DNA of 64,000 bases from CAWJKP01 sp963843465 (GCA_963843465.1 CAWJKP010000002.1:682001-746000), one strand, 5' to 3'; shown: positions 41,831-52,316, counted from the stretch's first letter. Translations and numbers: made by a program. The notes: a model not told the origin generated them from the letters alone.

Positions 41831-42454
41831 ATGGCGTACCACGGCAGCGCGAGCGACCGGTCCGGTTCCGCGGGGTCGGGATCGACCTCGTCCAGCCTGT
41901 TGGGGCGGGTGAAGGCCCGGGACCCGAACGCCTGGCCGCGGATGTGCGATCTCTATGGGCCGCACATCTATCGTTGGTGCCGGCGAGCCGGGCTCCAACA
42001 GGCCGATGCCGCCGATATCGCCCAGGAGGTATTCCGCACCGTTGCCGCCAAGATCGCGGACTTCCAGTTAGGGCGACCGGGCGGGTTTCGGGCGTGGCTC
42101 CAAGCGATCACCCGCAACAAGATCGGCGACCACCTCCGCCGGCGGCGCGGCCACGCGCAAGGGCAGGGCGGGACGGCGGCTCAGGAGCAGTTGCAGCAAG
42201 TCGCCGAATCGCCGGATTCCGCTTCGGCTGCCGACATCGATGCCCAGGACAATCTGCTGCCGCATCATGCGCTGAACCTCGTTCGCAGCGAGTTTGCCGA
42301 CCGCACCTGGCAGGCATTCTGGCTCGTCGTGGCCGAGGAGCGCTCGCCCGCTGAGGTAGCCCAGCAATTGGGCACCACGTTGGCCGCCGTGTACATGGCC
42401 AAATCGCGCGTCCTCTGCCGGCTGCGGCAGGAATTGGACGAGCCGTCGACGTAA
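41831..42454 (+). CDS. ECF-type RNA polymerase sigma factor
   Basis: 207 residues from ATG 41831; a start at 41786 would add 15 residues. Region 2 is clear (LLGRVKARDPNAWPRMCDLY, then DAADIAQEVFRTVAAKIADF and FRAWLQAITRNKIGDHLRR). Region 4 is an HTH (RSPAEVAQQLGTTLAAVYMAKSR in pieces). The pattern matches planctomycete ECF groups encoded beside Ser/Thr kinases; the next gene downstream is such a kinase. No separate anti-sigma gene is present, but the kinase begins with a zinc-finger-like anti-sigma segment. Confidence 0.9.
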   Translation: MAYHGSASDRSGSAGSGSTSSSLLGRVKARDPNAWPRMCDLYGPHIYRWCRRAGLQQADAADIAQEVFRTVAAKIADFQLGRPGGFRAWLQAITRNKIGDHLRRRRGHAQGQGGTAAQEQLQQVAESPDSASAADIDAQDNLLPHHALNLVRSEFADRTWQAFWLVVAEERSPAEVAQQLGTTLAAVYMAKSRVLCRLRQELDEPST

Positions 42455-42565
42455 GCAATTGGCAGTATGGCACTTACGGCCGTGTCACTGAAGTGCTGTT
42501 AAGCTCCGGCAATATATCCTCTGAGCAGCGACTACGCCGTTCCGCAACCGTTCACGGCCTGGAAA

Positions 42566-42643
42566 GTAGCAGGCACACTCCGTGTGCCGTCCGCTCAAGC
42601 GGACAACTGACAAGGCGGACGGCACACGGAGTGTGCCTGCTAC
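42566..42643. repeat. Family B palindrome, copy 2
   Basis: 78 bp between sigma factor and kinase. It is enclosed by a second inverted pair, CCGTTCACGGCC and GGCCCGTGAACGG. Confidence 0.95.
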
Positions 42644-42701
42644 TATAACACGGCCCGTGAACGGTTACGCCGTTTCCAGCGCGAACTTTGGGAGCTTGCC
42701 C

Positions 42702-45700
42702 ATGCCCGGTCCAAATTGCCCTTCTCCTCAAGAACTGGCTGATCTCGCGCTGGGACGCGTTCGTCCCGAATGGCTCGAGGCCCTCGCACAGCATGTCGAG
42801 CAGTGCCCGGAGTGCCACGAAACGATCGCGGCCGTGGGCAATCGCGAGGATACGCTCGTGGCGCAGATCCGCCGGCCGCCGGACCAAGACGCCTATGCCC
42901 AAGAGCCGGAATGCCAGCAGGCCGTAGCGCGGGCCAAGTCCTTGGCGGCCGTCGCCGTTGGCGTTTCGCCGGGTGAGTCGGCCTCGCCTCCGTCCCGGCC
43001 GCCCCAGCCCGAAGCTGAGCAGTCTGAAGACCTGGGGCAACTGGGAGAGTATGAACTGCTGGCAAAACTCGGCGAAGGCGGCATGGGGGTCGTGTACAAG
43101 GCGCGGCAGGTGCGGTTGGACAAGATCGTCGCCCTGAAGGTCCTTCCAAACCACTGCACCGCGGACCCGATGGCACAGGCCCGCTTCGATCGCGAGATGA
43201 AGGCGGTGGGCCGGGTCGATCACCCCAATATCGTCCGCGCCATGGACGCCCGCGAGATCGACGGCAAGTCGGTCTTGGTGATGGAGTATGCCGAGGGCGT
43301 GAACCTGGCCGACCTGGGCTGCCGCCATGGCCAGTTGCCCATCCCCGACGCCTGCGAGATGGTCCGCCAGGCGGCCCTCGGTCTACAGTCCGTACACGAG
43401 CAAGGGTTGGTCCATCGCGACATCAAGCCCTCGAACCTGATGCTCACCGGCAGCGGGACGATCAAGATCCTCGATCTTGGGCTGGCGTTGCTCCAGGCGA
43501 CCCAGACGCCGGGCGAGGAGATGACCGGCAGCGGCCAGCCGATGGGCACCGCCGAGTACATGGCCCCGGAACAGGTCTCCGATGCCCACGCCGTGGATAT
43601 CCGCGCCGACATTTACAGCCTCGGCTGTACGTTGTATCGGCTCCTTGGCGGCGAAGTGCCTTTTGGCGGGCCGGAGTACAAGACGGCTTTCGACAAGATG
43701 TTAGCGCATTTGCAGAAGCCGGTGCGCTCGATCCAAGTCTTGCGTCCCGACGTGCCCGACGAGCTGGCGGCCGTGCTGGACCGCATGTTGGCCAAGTCGC
43801 CGGACGACCGCTATGCCACGCCTGCCGAGGTGGCCCAGGCGATCGCCCCCTTCGGCGCGGGCTGCGACCTGCAGCGACTGCTGGCCGGCCCGGACGTGGC
43901 CGGCGCCGACGCCCTGACCTCGCCGCACGTCTCCTCGCCCGGAACGGGTACGGAGGATCGCCTTCCCCCCCTGGAGAAGGTTATGGTGCGGGCCCGCGGC
44001 CCGGAACCCGCAAGACCGTCCGCCGCTCACCCCGTTGCTCTCCAAGAGGCAGGGGGGGTTGGTGCGTGCACCCTCCCGGCGGGCCGGGGCCGCCGACGCC
44101 TGCGCGGGCCGGCGCTGGCCGCCGCCCTGCTGTTGGCGGCCGCAGGCATCGTCTCCGTGTTCACAATCGTCATCCACATCCGCGACAAGAAGGGACACGA
44201 AAAAACGATCGAAGTGGCCGACGATAGCCAGATCATGATCGAGCGCAAGGGGTCCGCGCCGGGCACCACGACCACTCCGAGCGTGATGCCCACCTTACCC
44301 ACCCCGGTAATGAAGAGTGCGGACAATCATGCTACCGTTGGCGCCCGGCCGGCGGGCCACGAGAAGCCTTTCGTGCTGGTCCGCAAGGGGGCTGAGACCG
44401 GCGCGTTCAAGACCTTTTCCGGCCTGTGGGACGTGTGCCAGCCGGGCGATGAGATCGTCGTCTACGGCAACGGGCCCTTCCCCCTCGCGCCGATCACCGT
44501 CCATGACCGGGCCCTGGTGCTCAAGGCAGGGGCCGGGTTTCGCCCGGTGTTTCACCGCGACGAGTCCCCCATGCTCGACCGCCAGGCGTGGATTGCACTC
44601 CAGGGCGGGGCGGTGGATGTCGAGGGTTGCGATTTCGTGACCCGCGAAATTCCCTGGCAGCGCAGGCCGGGGTTTCTTGGCGGCAAAGCAAGCGGGCCGT
44701 GCGCGCTGCGCAACTGCCGCATCGACGGCAAGTTCTGGTACCTGCAAGATGTGCAAACGACATCGCTGACGATCGAGAACTGCGCGTTGTCGTTGCACAT
44801 GGGACTTGGCATGCTGTGTGCCGGCTGCCAGGTGACCTTGACCAACAACGTCCTCTGGACCGGCGCCCATGATTTGCTCGCCGAGTTTCGCGCCCCCGGC
44901 GGTCAAACGCTCCGCCTGGTACACAATGCCATCGTTTTTCCGACTGCCGTAGGTAATCAGACCTCCGGCTTCATTTTGCAAGGTCGGGCGGACATCAAGG
45001 GAGTGACGATCGTGGCGGAGGGCAACCTCATCGATTTGAACGGAGGTCATCACGGCTCTGGGCTGCCCATTGCACAAGACGAGTTCAGCCGCCGCTTGCG
45101 ATGGCAAGGCAAGGGAAACTGGTATGCCGGCCTGGCGAAAGTCCCCACCGGCCTCCAAGGCATCGCGGGCTGGAACAGCCTGTTGCCAGAGCCGGAAGTC
45201 GACAGCCACGACCTGCCCGAGCTGCCCTTTGCCTGGTCCACCGACGTGCCGCGCGACGTGAAGGAGGCGACGTCCTGGTGGCAATCGCGTCTGGCCGCGG
45301 CCCGCGACACAAGCGAGCTGGCGGACCTCGGGCCGGACTTGTCGCTGGTCGGACCGGGCGAGGCCTACGTCCGCGGCCTGGCGGCCGAAGGGCGGCCGGT
45401 TCCCCAGGACCAACTGCGGCCCGAGCCGCTCGCCGGAGGGCCGATCGTGCTCATGCACCACGGCCAAGACCGCGGCTTCCCCAAACTCGGCGATGCCTTC
45501 GCGGCCGCCGCGGAGGGCGACATCATCGAGATCCGCGCCGACCGGCCCCTGGACGCCGCCGACACGGGCGCCAATCGCGGCGCATTGACGCTCCGGGCCG
45601 GCGCCGGCTACCGGCCTGCGATTGAAAAGCGAAGAATCATTGTGCAAGCCGGTACTTCGTTGGCGATCGAGGGCCTGCACTTTCTCAGCGACAGCGGCCT

Positions 45701-46430
45701 TGAAACCGTTTGGCAAGATGGCCTGCCGCAGGACAAACAGGCCCGCATCCGCCGGCTGGCCTACTGCGCCTTCGATCCCAGCAAGGATCCGAAGAAGGGC
45801 CAGTACCACATTTCATGCCTGCTGCTCGGCAAGGGCAACTCCCCGGGCGAGATGGTTGGCTGCCTGTTGCTCCGGAACATCGAGTTCCATGTCGGCAATG
45901 GAACGCCCGCCCGCATCCGCCAATGCGCCGTGGTCGGAAAAGTCGGATGGTTTGGCCAGGGCAAGTCGCCCGAAGAGCAGCGCAAATCGCACGGCGCCTT
46001 CGACCTCGAAGCCTGTGCCGTCGCCTGGCCCAAGTCCGGGGCGTATCTGTGGTCGTTCTGCGGATACAACTTGCTCTGGGCGTCACACTACAGTCTGGAT
46101 CTGAGCAAGTCCCGCTGGACGGTCCGCCGGTGTTACTTTGAGAGCAGTGACCAATTCCTCGCCTTCACATATCGCGATACGCCGTGGACCGGGGGGCGGA
46201 ACTGTTATCGCATCGGCGGAGGTTGGGTGGACACCTGCCCAGTCTTCAGCCTTTGCGATTTCCGGGCCGAGCAGAAATGGCCGGAAATCGGCTCGGTCGA
46301 GGGGCCGCCGCCGATCGCCGACCCGCAGACCTGGCGCCTGCCGGCCGACTGCGCCGCCCACGTCGCCGGCCCCGACCTGAGCCGCGTCTGCCGCACCGAA
46401 CCCGCAGCGGGCGCCGCGGCCGCGCCGTGA
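42702..46430 (+). CDS. Ser/Thr protein kinase with anti-sigma-like zinc finger and beta-helix sensor tail
   Basis: 1242 residues from MPGPNCPSPQELADLALGRV; an in-frame extension upstream to 42582 is a palindrome. Domains: a zinc-finger-like head (HVEQCPECHETIAA, about 30-45), the kinase (about 116-400) with GEGGMGVVYKA, VALKVL, VHRDIKPSNL and LDLGLA, so all catalytic residues are present, then GTAEYMAPEQ and DIYSLGCTLYRLL. One membrane helix lies at about 470-495. The extracytoplasmic part (500-1242) is rich in short Gly/Asn strands (for example GAGFRPVFHRDESPMLDRQ), like a right-handed parallel beta-helix. Co-location with the ECF gene suggests that the kinase controls that sigma factor; this is inference from known planctomycete ECF-kinase pairs. 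Confidence 0.9.
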   Translation: MPGPNCPSPQELADLALGRVRPEWLEALAQHVEQCPECHETIAAVGNREDTLVAQIRRPPDQDAYAQEPECQQAVARAKSLAAVAVGVSPGESASPPSRPPQPEAEQSEDLGQLGEYELLAKLGEGGMGVVYKARQVRLDKIVALKVLPNHCTADPMAQARFDREMKAVGRVDHPNIVRAMDAREIDGKSVLVMEYAEGVNLADLGCRHGQLPIPDACEMVRQAALGLQSVHEQGLVHRDIKPSNLMLTGSGTIKILDLGLALLQATQTPGEEMTGSGQPMGTAEYMAPEQVSDAHAVDIRADIYSLGCTLYRLLGGEVPFGGPEYKTAFDKMLAHLQKPVRSIQVLRPDVPDELAAVLDRMLAKSPDDRYATPAEVAQAIAPFGAGCDLQRLLAGPDVAGADALTSPHVSSPGTGTEDRLPPLEKVMVRARGPEPARPSAAHPVALQEAGGVGACTLPAGRGRRRLRGPALAAALLLAAAGIVSVFTIVIHIRDKKGHEKTIEVADDSQIMIERKGSAPGTTTTPSVMPTLPTPVMKSADNHATVGARPAGHEKPFVLVRKGAETGAFKTFSGLWDVCQPGDEIVVYGNGPFPLAPITVHDRALVLKAGAGFRPVFHRDESPMLDRQAWIALQGGAVDVEGCDFVTREIPWQRRPGFLGGKASGPCALRNCRIDGKFWYLQDVQTTSLTIENCALSLHMGLGMLCAGCQVTLTNNVLWTGAHDLLAEFRAPGGQTLRLVHNAIVFPTAVGNQTSGFILQGRADIKGVTIVAEGNLIDLNGGHHGSGLPIAQDEFSRRLRWQGKGNWYAGLAKVPTGLQGIAGWNSLLPEPEVDSHDLPELPFAWSTDVPRDVKEATSWWQSRLAAARDTSELADLGPDLSLVGPGEAYVRGLAAEGRPVPQDQLRPEPLAGGPIVLMHHGQDRGFPKLGDAFAAAAEGDIIEIRADRPLDAADTGANRGALTLRAGAGYRPAIEKRRIIVQAGTSLAIEGLHFLSDSGLETVWQDGLPQDKQARIRRLAYCAFDPSKDPKKGQYHISCLLLGKGNSPGEMVGCLLLRNIEFHVGNGTPARIRQCAVVGKVGWFGQGKSPEEQRKSHGAFDLEACAVAWPKSGAYLWSFCGYNLLWASHYSLDLSKSRWTVRRCYFESSDQFLAFTYRDTPWTGGRNCYRIGGGWVDTCPVFSLCDFRAEQKWPEIGSVEGPPPIADPQTWRLPADCAAHVAGPDLSRVCRTEPAAGAAAAP

Positions 46431-46449
46431 AGACGCCGTAAGCGTTCAC

Positions 46450-46529
46450 GGGGACTGTCCCGATTTTCGCGGCGAAGACGGTGTTGCCTTGCAAACGGCC
46501 GTGATCGCCGCGAAAATGGGACTGTCCCC
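46450..46529. repeat. Family M palindrome, copy 1 (GGGGACTGTCCC...GGGACTGTCCCC)
   Basis: 80 bp, starting 19 nt after the kinase stop; long arms with CGATTTTCGCGGCGA. Possible terminator. Confidence 0.9.
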
Positions 46530-46560
46530 TTCGGCACACTAAGTTGATTGATTTGCTCCT

Positions 46561-46614
46561 TGTGGTGCAGGCGTCTCGCCTGCACTTCCGGGCAGGCGGG
46601 ACGCCTGCACCACA
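46561..46614. repeat. Family N palindrome (TGTGGTGCAGGCGTC...GACGCCTGCACCACA)
   Basis: 54 bp with nearly perfect arms, between the kinase genes. Confidence 0.9.
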
Positions 46615-46637
46615 AAAATTTCGGGTCATCCCACTTT

Positions 46638-46900
46638 TGTTGCCCCGAAGGGGCTTAACATATCAGCCCAGGGCAAGCGACAGCGGCGAAGCCGCCGAGC
46701 GCCGCCCTGGGTAGAAGGATTCCGGGACCATCGAAGCCCTGAAGGGGCGCGACAGAAGCCGTCCGAACCACCTATGCCACATCCCGTTCCGATTGTTTCG
46801 CCCTTTCAGGGCTTGCGTCCGCAGATTTCCCGCAACCCAGGGCGGCCCTGCGCTGGCCCTGGGCTGATAGGTTACGGCCCCTTCGGGGCGAGCCTGGGGC
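46638..46900. repeat. Large compound repeat with CCCAGGGC / GCCCTGGG arms
   Basis: Begins GTTGCCCCGAAGGGGC; contains CAGCCCAGGGCAAGC near 46662 and GCTGGCCCTGGGCTGATAG near 46852, plus AAGCCCTGAAGGGGCG and CGCCCTTTCAGGGCTTGCG in between, so nested stems are possible. No gene. Confidence 0.75.
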
Positions 46901-46987
46901 GGGATCGGAACAAAACCAGAAAACGTAAGTCGCATCCGACATCGCGCATTTTCATCTGCCCAGATTCAACGCGAAGGGCCGACACCA

Positions 46988-49900
46988 ATGGCTGAGATTC
47001 CCGCTTCCTTGGGCGAGTACGTGCTGCTGGAGTCGCTCAGTGAGTCACGCACGGGCGCGATCCATAAGGCCAAGCACCGCAGCATGGGCCGCGTCGTGGC
47101 CGTGAAGATCCTTTCCGCCCAGGCCAGCCGGGTGCCCGGCTTCGTCAAACGCTTCGAGCGGAAGATGAAAATCCTCGCCGGGCTCAGTCACCCCAACCTC
47201 GCGGCCGCGTACGAGGGCGGGCAACACGGAGAGACGTACTACCTGGTGATGGAGTACGTCGACGGGCAGAACCTGGCCTCGCTGGTCAAGAGCCGTGGGC
47301 CCCTGCGGGTAGGGGCGGCGGTAGAATATGCTCTTCAGGCGGCCGCCGCGCTGGGTTATGCGCACGATCAAGGGGTCTACCACCGCAACGTCCGGCCCGA
47401 CCATCTGATGATCGACCGCCAAGGCGTGGTGAAGGTGGTCGGATTCGGGCTGGCCCACGTCGATGCCGGCTCCTTGTTCAGCGACGAGGAACCCGGCGCG
47501 GCGCTCACGCGGGAGGGGCTGACGATCGGAACGCCCGAGTACATGGCCCCCGAGCAGGCGGCCAACGCGGCCGAAGTCGACCAGCGGGCGGACGTCTACA
47601 GCCTGGGCTGCACGCTGTACGCGCTGTTGACCGGCAAGCCGCCCTATCCGAGCAAGTCGCTGGTGCAGCAGATCGCGGCCCACGGCGCGTCGCCGATCCC
47701 CTCGCTGCGTGCCGTGCGGCCCGACGCACCGCCGGCGCTGGACTCCGTGCTCCAGAAGATGATGGCCAAGCGTGCCGATGATCGTTATGCATCCATGGCC
47801 GAGGTCGCCGCGGCCCTGGAGGCCTGTCTGACCCCGGCCGCCTGTCTGACCCCGGCCGCAGCCAGCGGCGCAGTGCCGGAGAAAATCGCGCCCATCTCCC
47901 AGCCGGAAACCGGACCTTCCCGCTGGCACCGATGGAGCAGCGCCATGGCCCGCCGCCGGCGGATGGTGGTCGTTGCCGCGACACTGATCGCCCTGGCGCT
48001 GGTTGCCGTGCTGGCGATAGTCATCCACGTGCGGGACCGGTTGGGACGCGAGATCATCGTGCGGGCGCCGAAAGCGAGCGGAACGACCCCGTCGCCGCCG
48101 CCCGGTCTGCCGCCGAAGGACGGCACGTCCGCGCCGTCCGCGGCCAACGGCGCGGCGCCGCAGCAACCGGCGTCCATTCCGCCCTCGGCAGACCAACCGA
48201 AAGCGAAGGGCTTGCCGGCCGCTCAGCCTGCCACAAGCGGCCCGCCGCAGGCACAACCGAAGAAACGGAAGGCCCAGCCGAACAAGCCCCCGCGGTCCCT
48301 CGCCACCGCGAAGCCGATCGCGCCGACTGCGCGGTCCAAACCATCCACCTCCACCGCGGACGCGGCCGAGCGGGAGCTGGCCAAGATTGCCGCACGCGAG
48401 GCGCGCTATGGGAAAGCGATGGAGCGGGCCGAAGCGATGCTTGGCGGGTGGAATTTTCGCGGCGCGGAGCAAGCGATGGCCGAGATCCGCTTTAACGAGC
48501 CGGATTTCGCCGCGCGGCTGGCTGCCCGCCGGGACGACGCCCGGCGTCTGGCGGCGCTGAAGGCGCGGATGATCGAGAAGATCAACGCCGCCAATCCGCC
48601 GCTGCAGAAGCGTGCCCTGATGCTCCGCGGCTTCAGCGGCACGGTGGCCAGGGCCGACGATCAGCAAATTGAGACCACGCTTCCCGGCGACAAGCGCGAG
48701 GCTCAAGCCTGGCGGGACCTGGGCGAGAAATCGGTGCAGAAGCTGGTGCAACTGGTCGTTGATCGCAACCAGGCGGACGACTGGCTGGCCGCGGCCGTCT
48801 TGGCGTTTGTGTGCAAGGACACGGCCTCGGCCGAGAAGTACTTTGACCAGGCCGCTGGCCTGGGCGGCAACGTCGCCCCGTACCAGGGTCCGCTGGCCGC
48901 GGCTGGCCTGGCCCAAGCCAAGGCGCTGGTCGAGGCGAAGCAGTTTACCAAGGCCCAGATCGCGCTGGACGCCTTGGAAAAGAAATACGGCGACAGCCCC
49001 TGGTTCGCCCTAAACCAGGCGGCCGTCCGCTCCGCGCGCCAAATGGCCAAGTCCGGTTTGGCCGAGGCGGCCGCCGATGAACTCTATGACGAGGCCGTAA
49101 AACGCTTCGCCTACAACCAACTATTCGAGCTGCAGGCCGCCGTGGAGAAGCTGAGGTCGGACTATCCGACCAGCGGGGCGGTGACCGACGCGGGGCGCAA
49201 GCCGTCGTTTGCCGAGATGGAGGCCGAGGCGGCCACGGCGGGCAAGATGTTCGCCGTCCGCCTGGACGGCAAAGGGGACGTCAAGAGCGTGCAGGAAGCC
49301 ATCGATGCCGCGCCCCCCAACAGCCTGATCGAGATCCAGGACAGCGGCCCGTACCGGGAGCATCTCGCTATCCCCGCGAAAACGGATAACCTTACGATCC
49401 GCGGCTGCAACGGCCAGTGGCCGGTTGTCACGTCGCAGGGGCGCTGGCATCGTCTCGCGAGCTTGTCAAGTCGCAGGCGCCGCGAATCACGTTGGAGCAC
49501 GTCGTTCTGGCAAACAACGACGGAGCGCCATTGAGGGCTGATCATAGCGTTCGCCTGCGGGCGTGCATTGTGTGGGGCACGAATCGCTTCGAGGTGCGCA
49601 TCCTCGATGCGGGCGATTGTATTATTCTTTCCGACGCCTGTGCCCGATCGGTAACGGCACGGGACTGCGTATGGGTCAAGGGCGGGTTAGGCTGCCGGCC
49701 CGACACGGTTCATTGCGTCAACTCGCTGTTCCAAGGCATCGTGGAGGGTGAAAGCGTTCAGGAAGGGGAACTCCGCTCCTGCACGCTCGGCTGGGATGGC
49801 AGGCGGGGGATTACCTTGAATACACCTCATTTCGCCATGTCCGACTGCATCGTCGGCTGGGTGGAAGCGGCGGTCCCGTTTCCGATCGAGCATTGTAACG

Positions 49901-50130
49901 TCAACGACCTGATGGCGTTCCGCGGCAAGGCCGTGCCTGGCAAGGGCTGCTTCGGCGGCGACCCGCAGTTCGTCGACCCCAAGCACTTCGACTACCACCT
50001 GTTGCCCACGAGCCCATGCTGGCGTCGCGCCGCGGACAACGGCCTCGTAGGCGTCCGCTTCACCCCCAAGATGATCGAGATCTTCAAGCAGGCCCACGAC
50101 CTTCGCGCCCGCGGCGTGATCGTCTTCTGA
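46988..50130 (+). CDS. Membrane pseudokinase (Ser/Thr kinase fold) with beta-helix tail, frameshifted in this sequence
   Basis: Kinase fold at residues 9-285: VVAVKIL (Lys40 kept) and TPEYMAPEQAANAAEVDQRA are normal, but the Gly-loop is missing (ESLSESRTGAIHKA). HRD is HRN (132-134, Asn134) and DFG is GFG (152-154, Gly152). Both catalytic/metal Asp are thus lost. A Pro/Ala linker and a membrane helix (about 322-345, MVVVAATLIALALVAVLAIV) follow, then a helical region and the beta-helix start (VQEAIDAAPPNSLIEIQDSG). At about 49440, in CAGGGGCGCTGG, the frame shifts; one extra G restores continuity into GALASSRELVKSQAPRITLE and the end at 50130. It may bind and regulate the active kinase next door. 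Confidence 0.85.
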
Positions 50131-50141
50131 ACCGGCCAAGT

Positions 50142-50672
50142 ATGGAAAACCCTTATCAATCACCCACGGCGCCGCTTGGTCCGCCGAACCCGGTGGACCC
50201 CTTTCATAGGCGCCGCGGACTGGTGCGTCACGTCCGGGTCGTGGCGATCCTGATGATCGTTCAAGGGGCCCTTGAGCTGTTGGCGGCCGTGGGATTGGGG
50301 GCCATGGCGGTGTACATGCCGATAGTGATCCGACAGATGCAACAGTTGCAGAAGCAGCCGGTCATGGCCAACCAGCCCGCAATCTGGATCGTGCCCCTGG
50401 TGTACGGCGGCATCGCGGCGGTCGCGCTGGCCGCCGGCGTACTGCACCTGGTGGCTGGCGTGCGCAATTACCGTTTCCGGGGAAGGACCTTGGGGATCGT
50501 GGCCTTAGCGTGCGGCATGTTGACTATCTTGACATGCTACTGTCTTCCCACGGCCGTGGCGCTTGCTGTGTACGGGCTGATCGTGTATCTTAACCGTGAG
50601 GTCTCCGAGGCCTTTCGCATGGGCGAGGCCGGCAGCGAGCCGGCCGAGATCGTCGCCACGCTTCTTGGATAG
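50142..50672 (+). CDS. Small integral membrane protein
   Basis: 176 residues, MENPYQSPTAPLGPPNPVDP then FHRRRGLVRHVRVVAILMIV, with four hydrophobic segments (about 34-60, 84-105, 118-135 and 138-160). It starts 11 nt after the pseudokinase stop. The MENPYQSP head is frequent in planctomycete membrane proteins. A 76-nt near-identical piece of it lies at 8493. No function is assigned. Confidence 0.7.
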   Translation: MENPYQSPTAPLGPPNPVDPFHRRRGLVRHVRVVAILMIVQGALELLAAVGLGAMAVYMPIVIRQMQQLQKQPVMANQPAIWIVPLVYGGIAAVALAAGVLHLVAGVRNYRFRGRTLGIVALACGMLTILTCYCLPTAVALAVYGLIVYLNREVSEAFRMGEAGSEPAEIVATLLG

Positions 50673-50685
50673 GGGGAACCCTTCG

Positions 50686-51371
50686 ATGAGCGTCCCTTCC
50701 TTGCCGTCAGAGTCCTCCGGGGGCAGTGGCGTTCCGCCTGCCCGCCGCCCCGGCGGACTGACGGCCGTTTGCGTGATCGCCATCGTTCTCGGCGGCTTCG
50801 GCTTGCTCGGTTCGCTGGTGACGATGGCAAGTCTGGCGGCCGGTTCCCGCCTTCAACAGGCGTTTTCGATCCCGCCTCAAGGGCCGGGACTCGACGGGTT
50901 GGCCAAGGTCCAGCGGGCCATGCAACAGAAAATGCAGGCCGTGACCGACCGTTATTGGTGGCCCAACGCCGGGTTCGCGCTTTGAACGTGGGTCTGGCGT
51001 CCGCCATGCTCGCCGGCGGCATCATGGCCTTGAACCGCACCCCGAGGGCCCGGACGCTCCTGGTTACCGTGTTCGCCGTTGCGCTGGCGTTTGAGATATC
51101 GCGGAGCGCAGTCCAGGTCTTCATGCAATGGGAGATGGCTGCCGTGATGTCCGACTGGCTGCCGCGCATGATGGAAGCTTCTGCACCGGCCAACGGACCC
51201 AACGCGCAGCAGGCGGCTGCCCTAGGGATGGTCATCGCCAAGGCGGGCATCATGGTAGGGCTCGCCTTCCAACTGATTTTCAGCCTGGCTAAGCTGATCT
51301 ACTACGCCGTCGGATGGTCCTATCTTCGTCGTCCAACGGCCAGCCGCTGGCTGGAAAATGCGGCCGAATGA
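50686..51371 (+). CDS. Membrane protein of unknown function, frameshifted in this sequence
   Basis: Starts MSVPSLPSESSGGSGVPPAR, 13 nt after the preceding stop. One hydrophobic segment (GGLTAVCVIAIVLGGFGLLG) precedes the frame break at about 50980, where TGA follows FAL. The next frame continues LNVGLASAMLAGGIMALNRT with two or three more hydrophobic segments to 51371. Adding one base in GCGCTTTG restores the frame. It appears to be a partner of the preceding membrane gene, with the same layout (disordered head, four helices). Confidence 0.65.
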
Positions 51372-51525
51372 TCCTCCTCAGCCGCGGTCCTAGGCGGAGC
51401 TTGGGGCGACTGGCAATCCGGCGTCGCTCGCCAGGCCCCAAGCGGATTGACCGAGGCCGAATCCCTCCCTCTTTCCTATAATGAACGATCACACGACAGC
51501 AATGGTTGGGAGTTAGACCATCAAG

Positions 51526-52316
51526 ATGCCAAGCGATCTGTTCCGCTGCCCATCCTGCCGACAAGGATTCGTCTCCCCGCAAGAGGATCGCAGCGTCCGA
51601 TGCGGCCACTGTCAGGCTACGTTTCCCGCCGACGGCGTTATTGATCTTCTGCCGCCGCCTGTGAAAAAGCCGGCCTACGCTCAACGGACCATGGAGTGGC
51701 CCTGGCTCGTGCGGATCTACGAAAGCCGGTGGTTCCGACGCAGTCGACTCGCTGCCGCCGCTTGCGGCTGCACCTTCGAGGAAGAGCAGGCCCTGATCCT
51801 ACGTTCACTGGCCTTGCGACCTGACGCACGGATTCTGGACCTCGCCTGTGGGCCCGGCATCCATACCCGTCCTATCGCCCGCGCTGTCCCGGGAGGTATT
51901 GTATTGGGCCTCGACATTTCCTGGCCCATGCTCTCTTACGCGACTGCGCGCGCCGCGAAGAGTCCCTTGACAACATCGTGTGGTTGCGGGCAAGCGCGCT
52001 GGAAATCCCGATCGCCGATGCTTCGATCGACGGAGTATGCTGCTGTGGAGCGCTGCACCTGTTTTCGGATCTGCCGCGCGTGCTATCTGAGATACTCCGC
52101 GTGCTCAAGCCGGGCGGACGGTTCGCCTGCGGCATGTCGCGACGGCCCGATGGTTGGCTCGGTGATGTGGAAATGCTGATGACGACATGGATTGGCGTGA
52201 CCGCACGTGCCAGCGATGAACTGCGCTCTCTGCTGGCGGGAGCAGGCTTCCACGACGTACAGATCCACCATTCACGGCGGATGTGGCAAATCGCCAGTGC
52301 AGTCCGCCCCGCTTGA
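51526..52316 (+). CDS. Class I methyltransferase with N-terminal zinc ribbon, frameshifted in this sequence
   Basis: Begins MPSDLFRCPSCRQGFVSPQE then CGHC, a CxxC-CxxC ribbon. The SAM-binding site is ILDLACGPGIHTRPIAR and LGLDISWPMLSYA. The frame breaks near 51955 in GCGCGCCGCGAAG and resumes as SLDNIVWLRASALEIPIADA, then DLPRVLSEILRVLKPGGRFA to 52316. Adding one base makes a normal protein of about 263 residues, of the UbiE/Methyltransf_11 type seen in lipid-quinone or rRNA methylases (the ribbon recalls RlmA). Substrate unknown. Confidence 0.8.

Noticed and set aside
40112..41998. 628-codon minus-strand open frame over ubiD
   Set aside because: Antisense to a recognised enzyme, no protein-like pattern; a shadow of high-GC third positions.
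42582..42701. 40-residue N-terminal extension of the kinase
   Set aside because: It is encoded by the family B palindrome; the normal head MPGPNCPSPQEL starts at 42702.
47045..48916. 623-codon minus-strand frame over the pseudokinase
   Set aside because: Antisense, low complexity, no start context.
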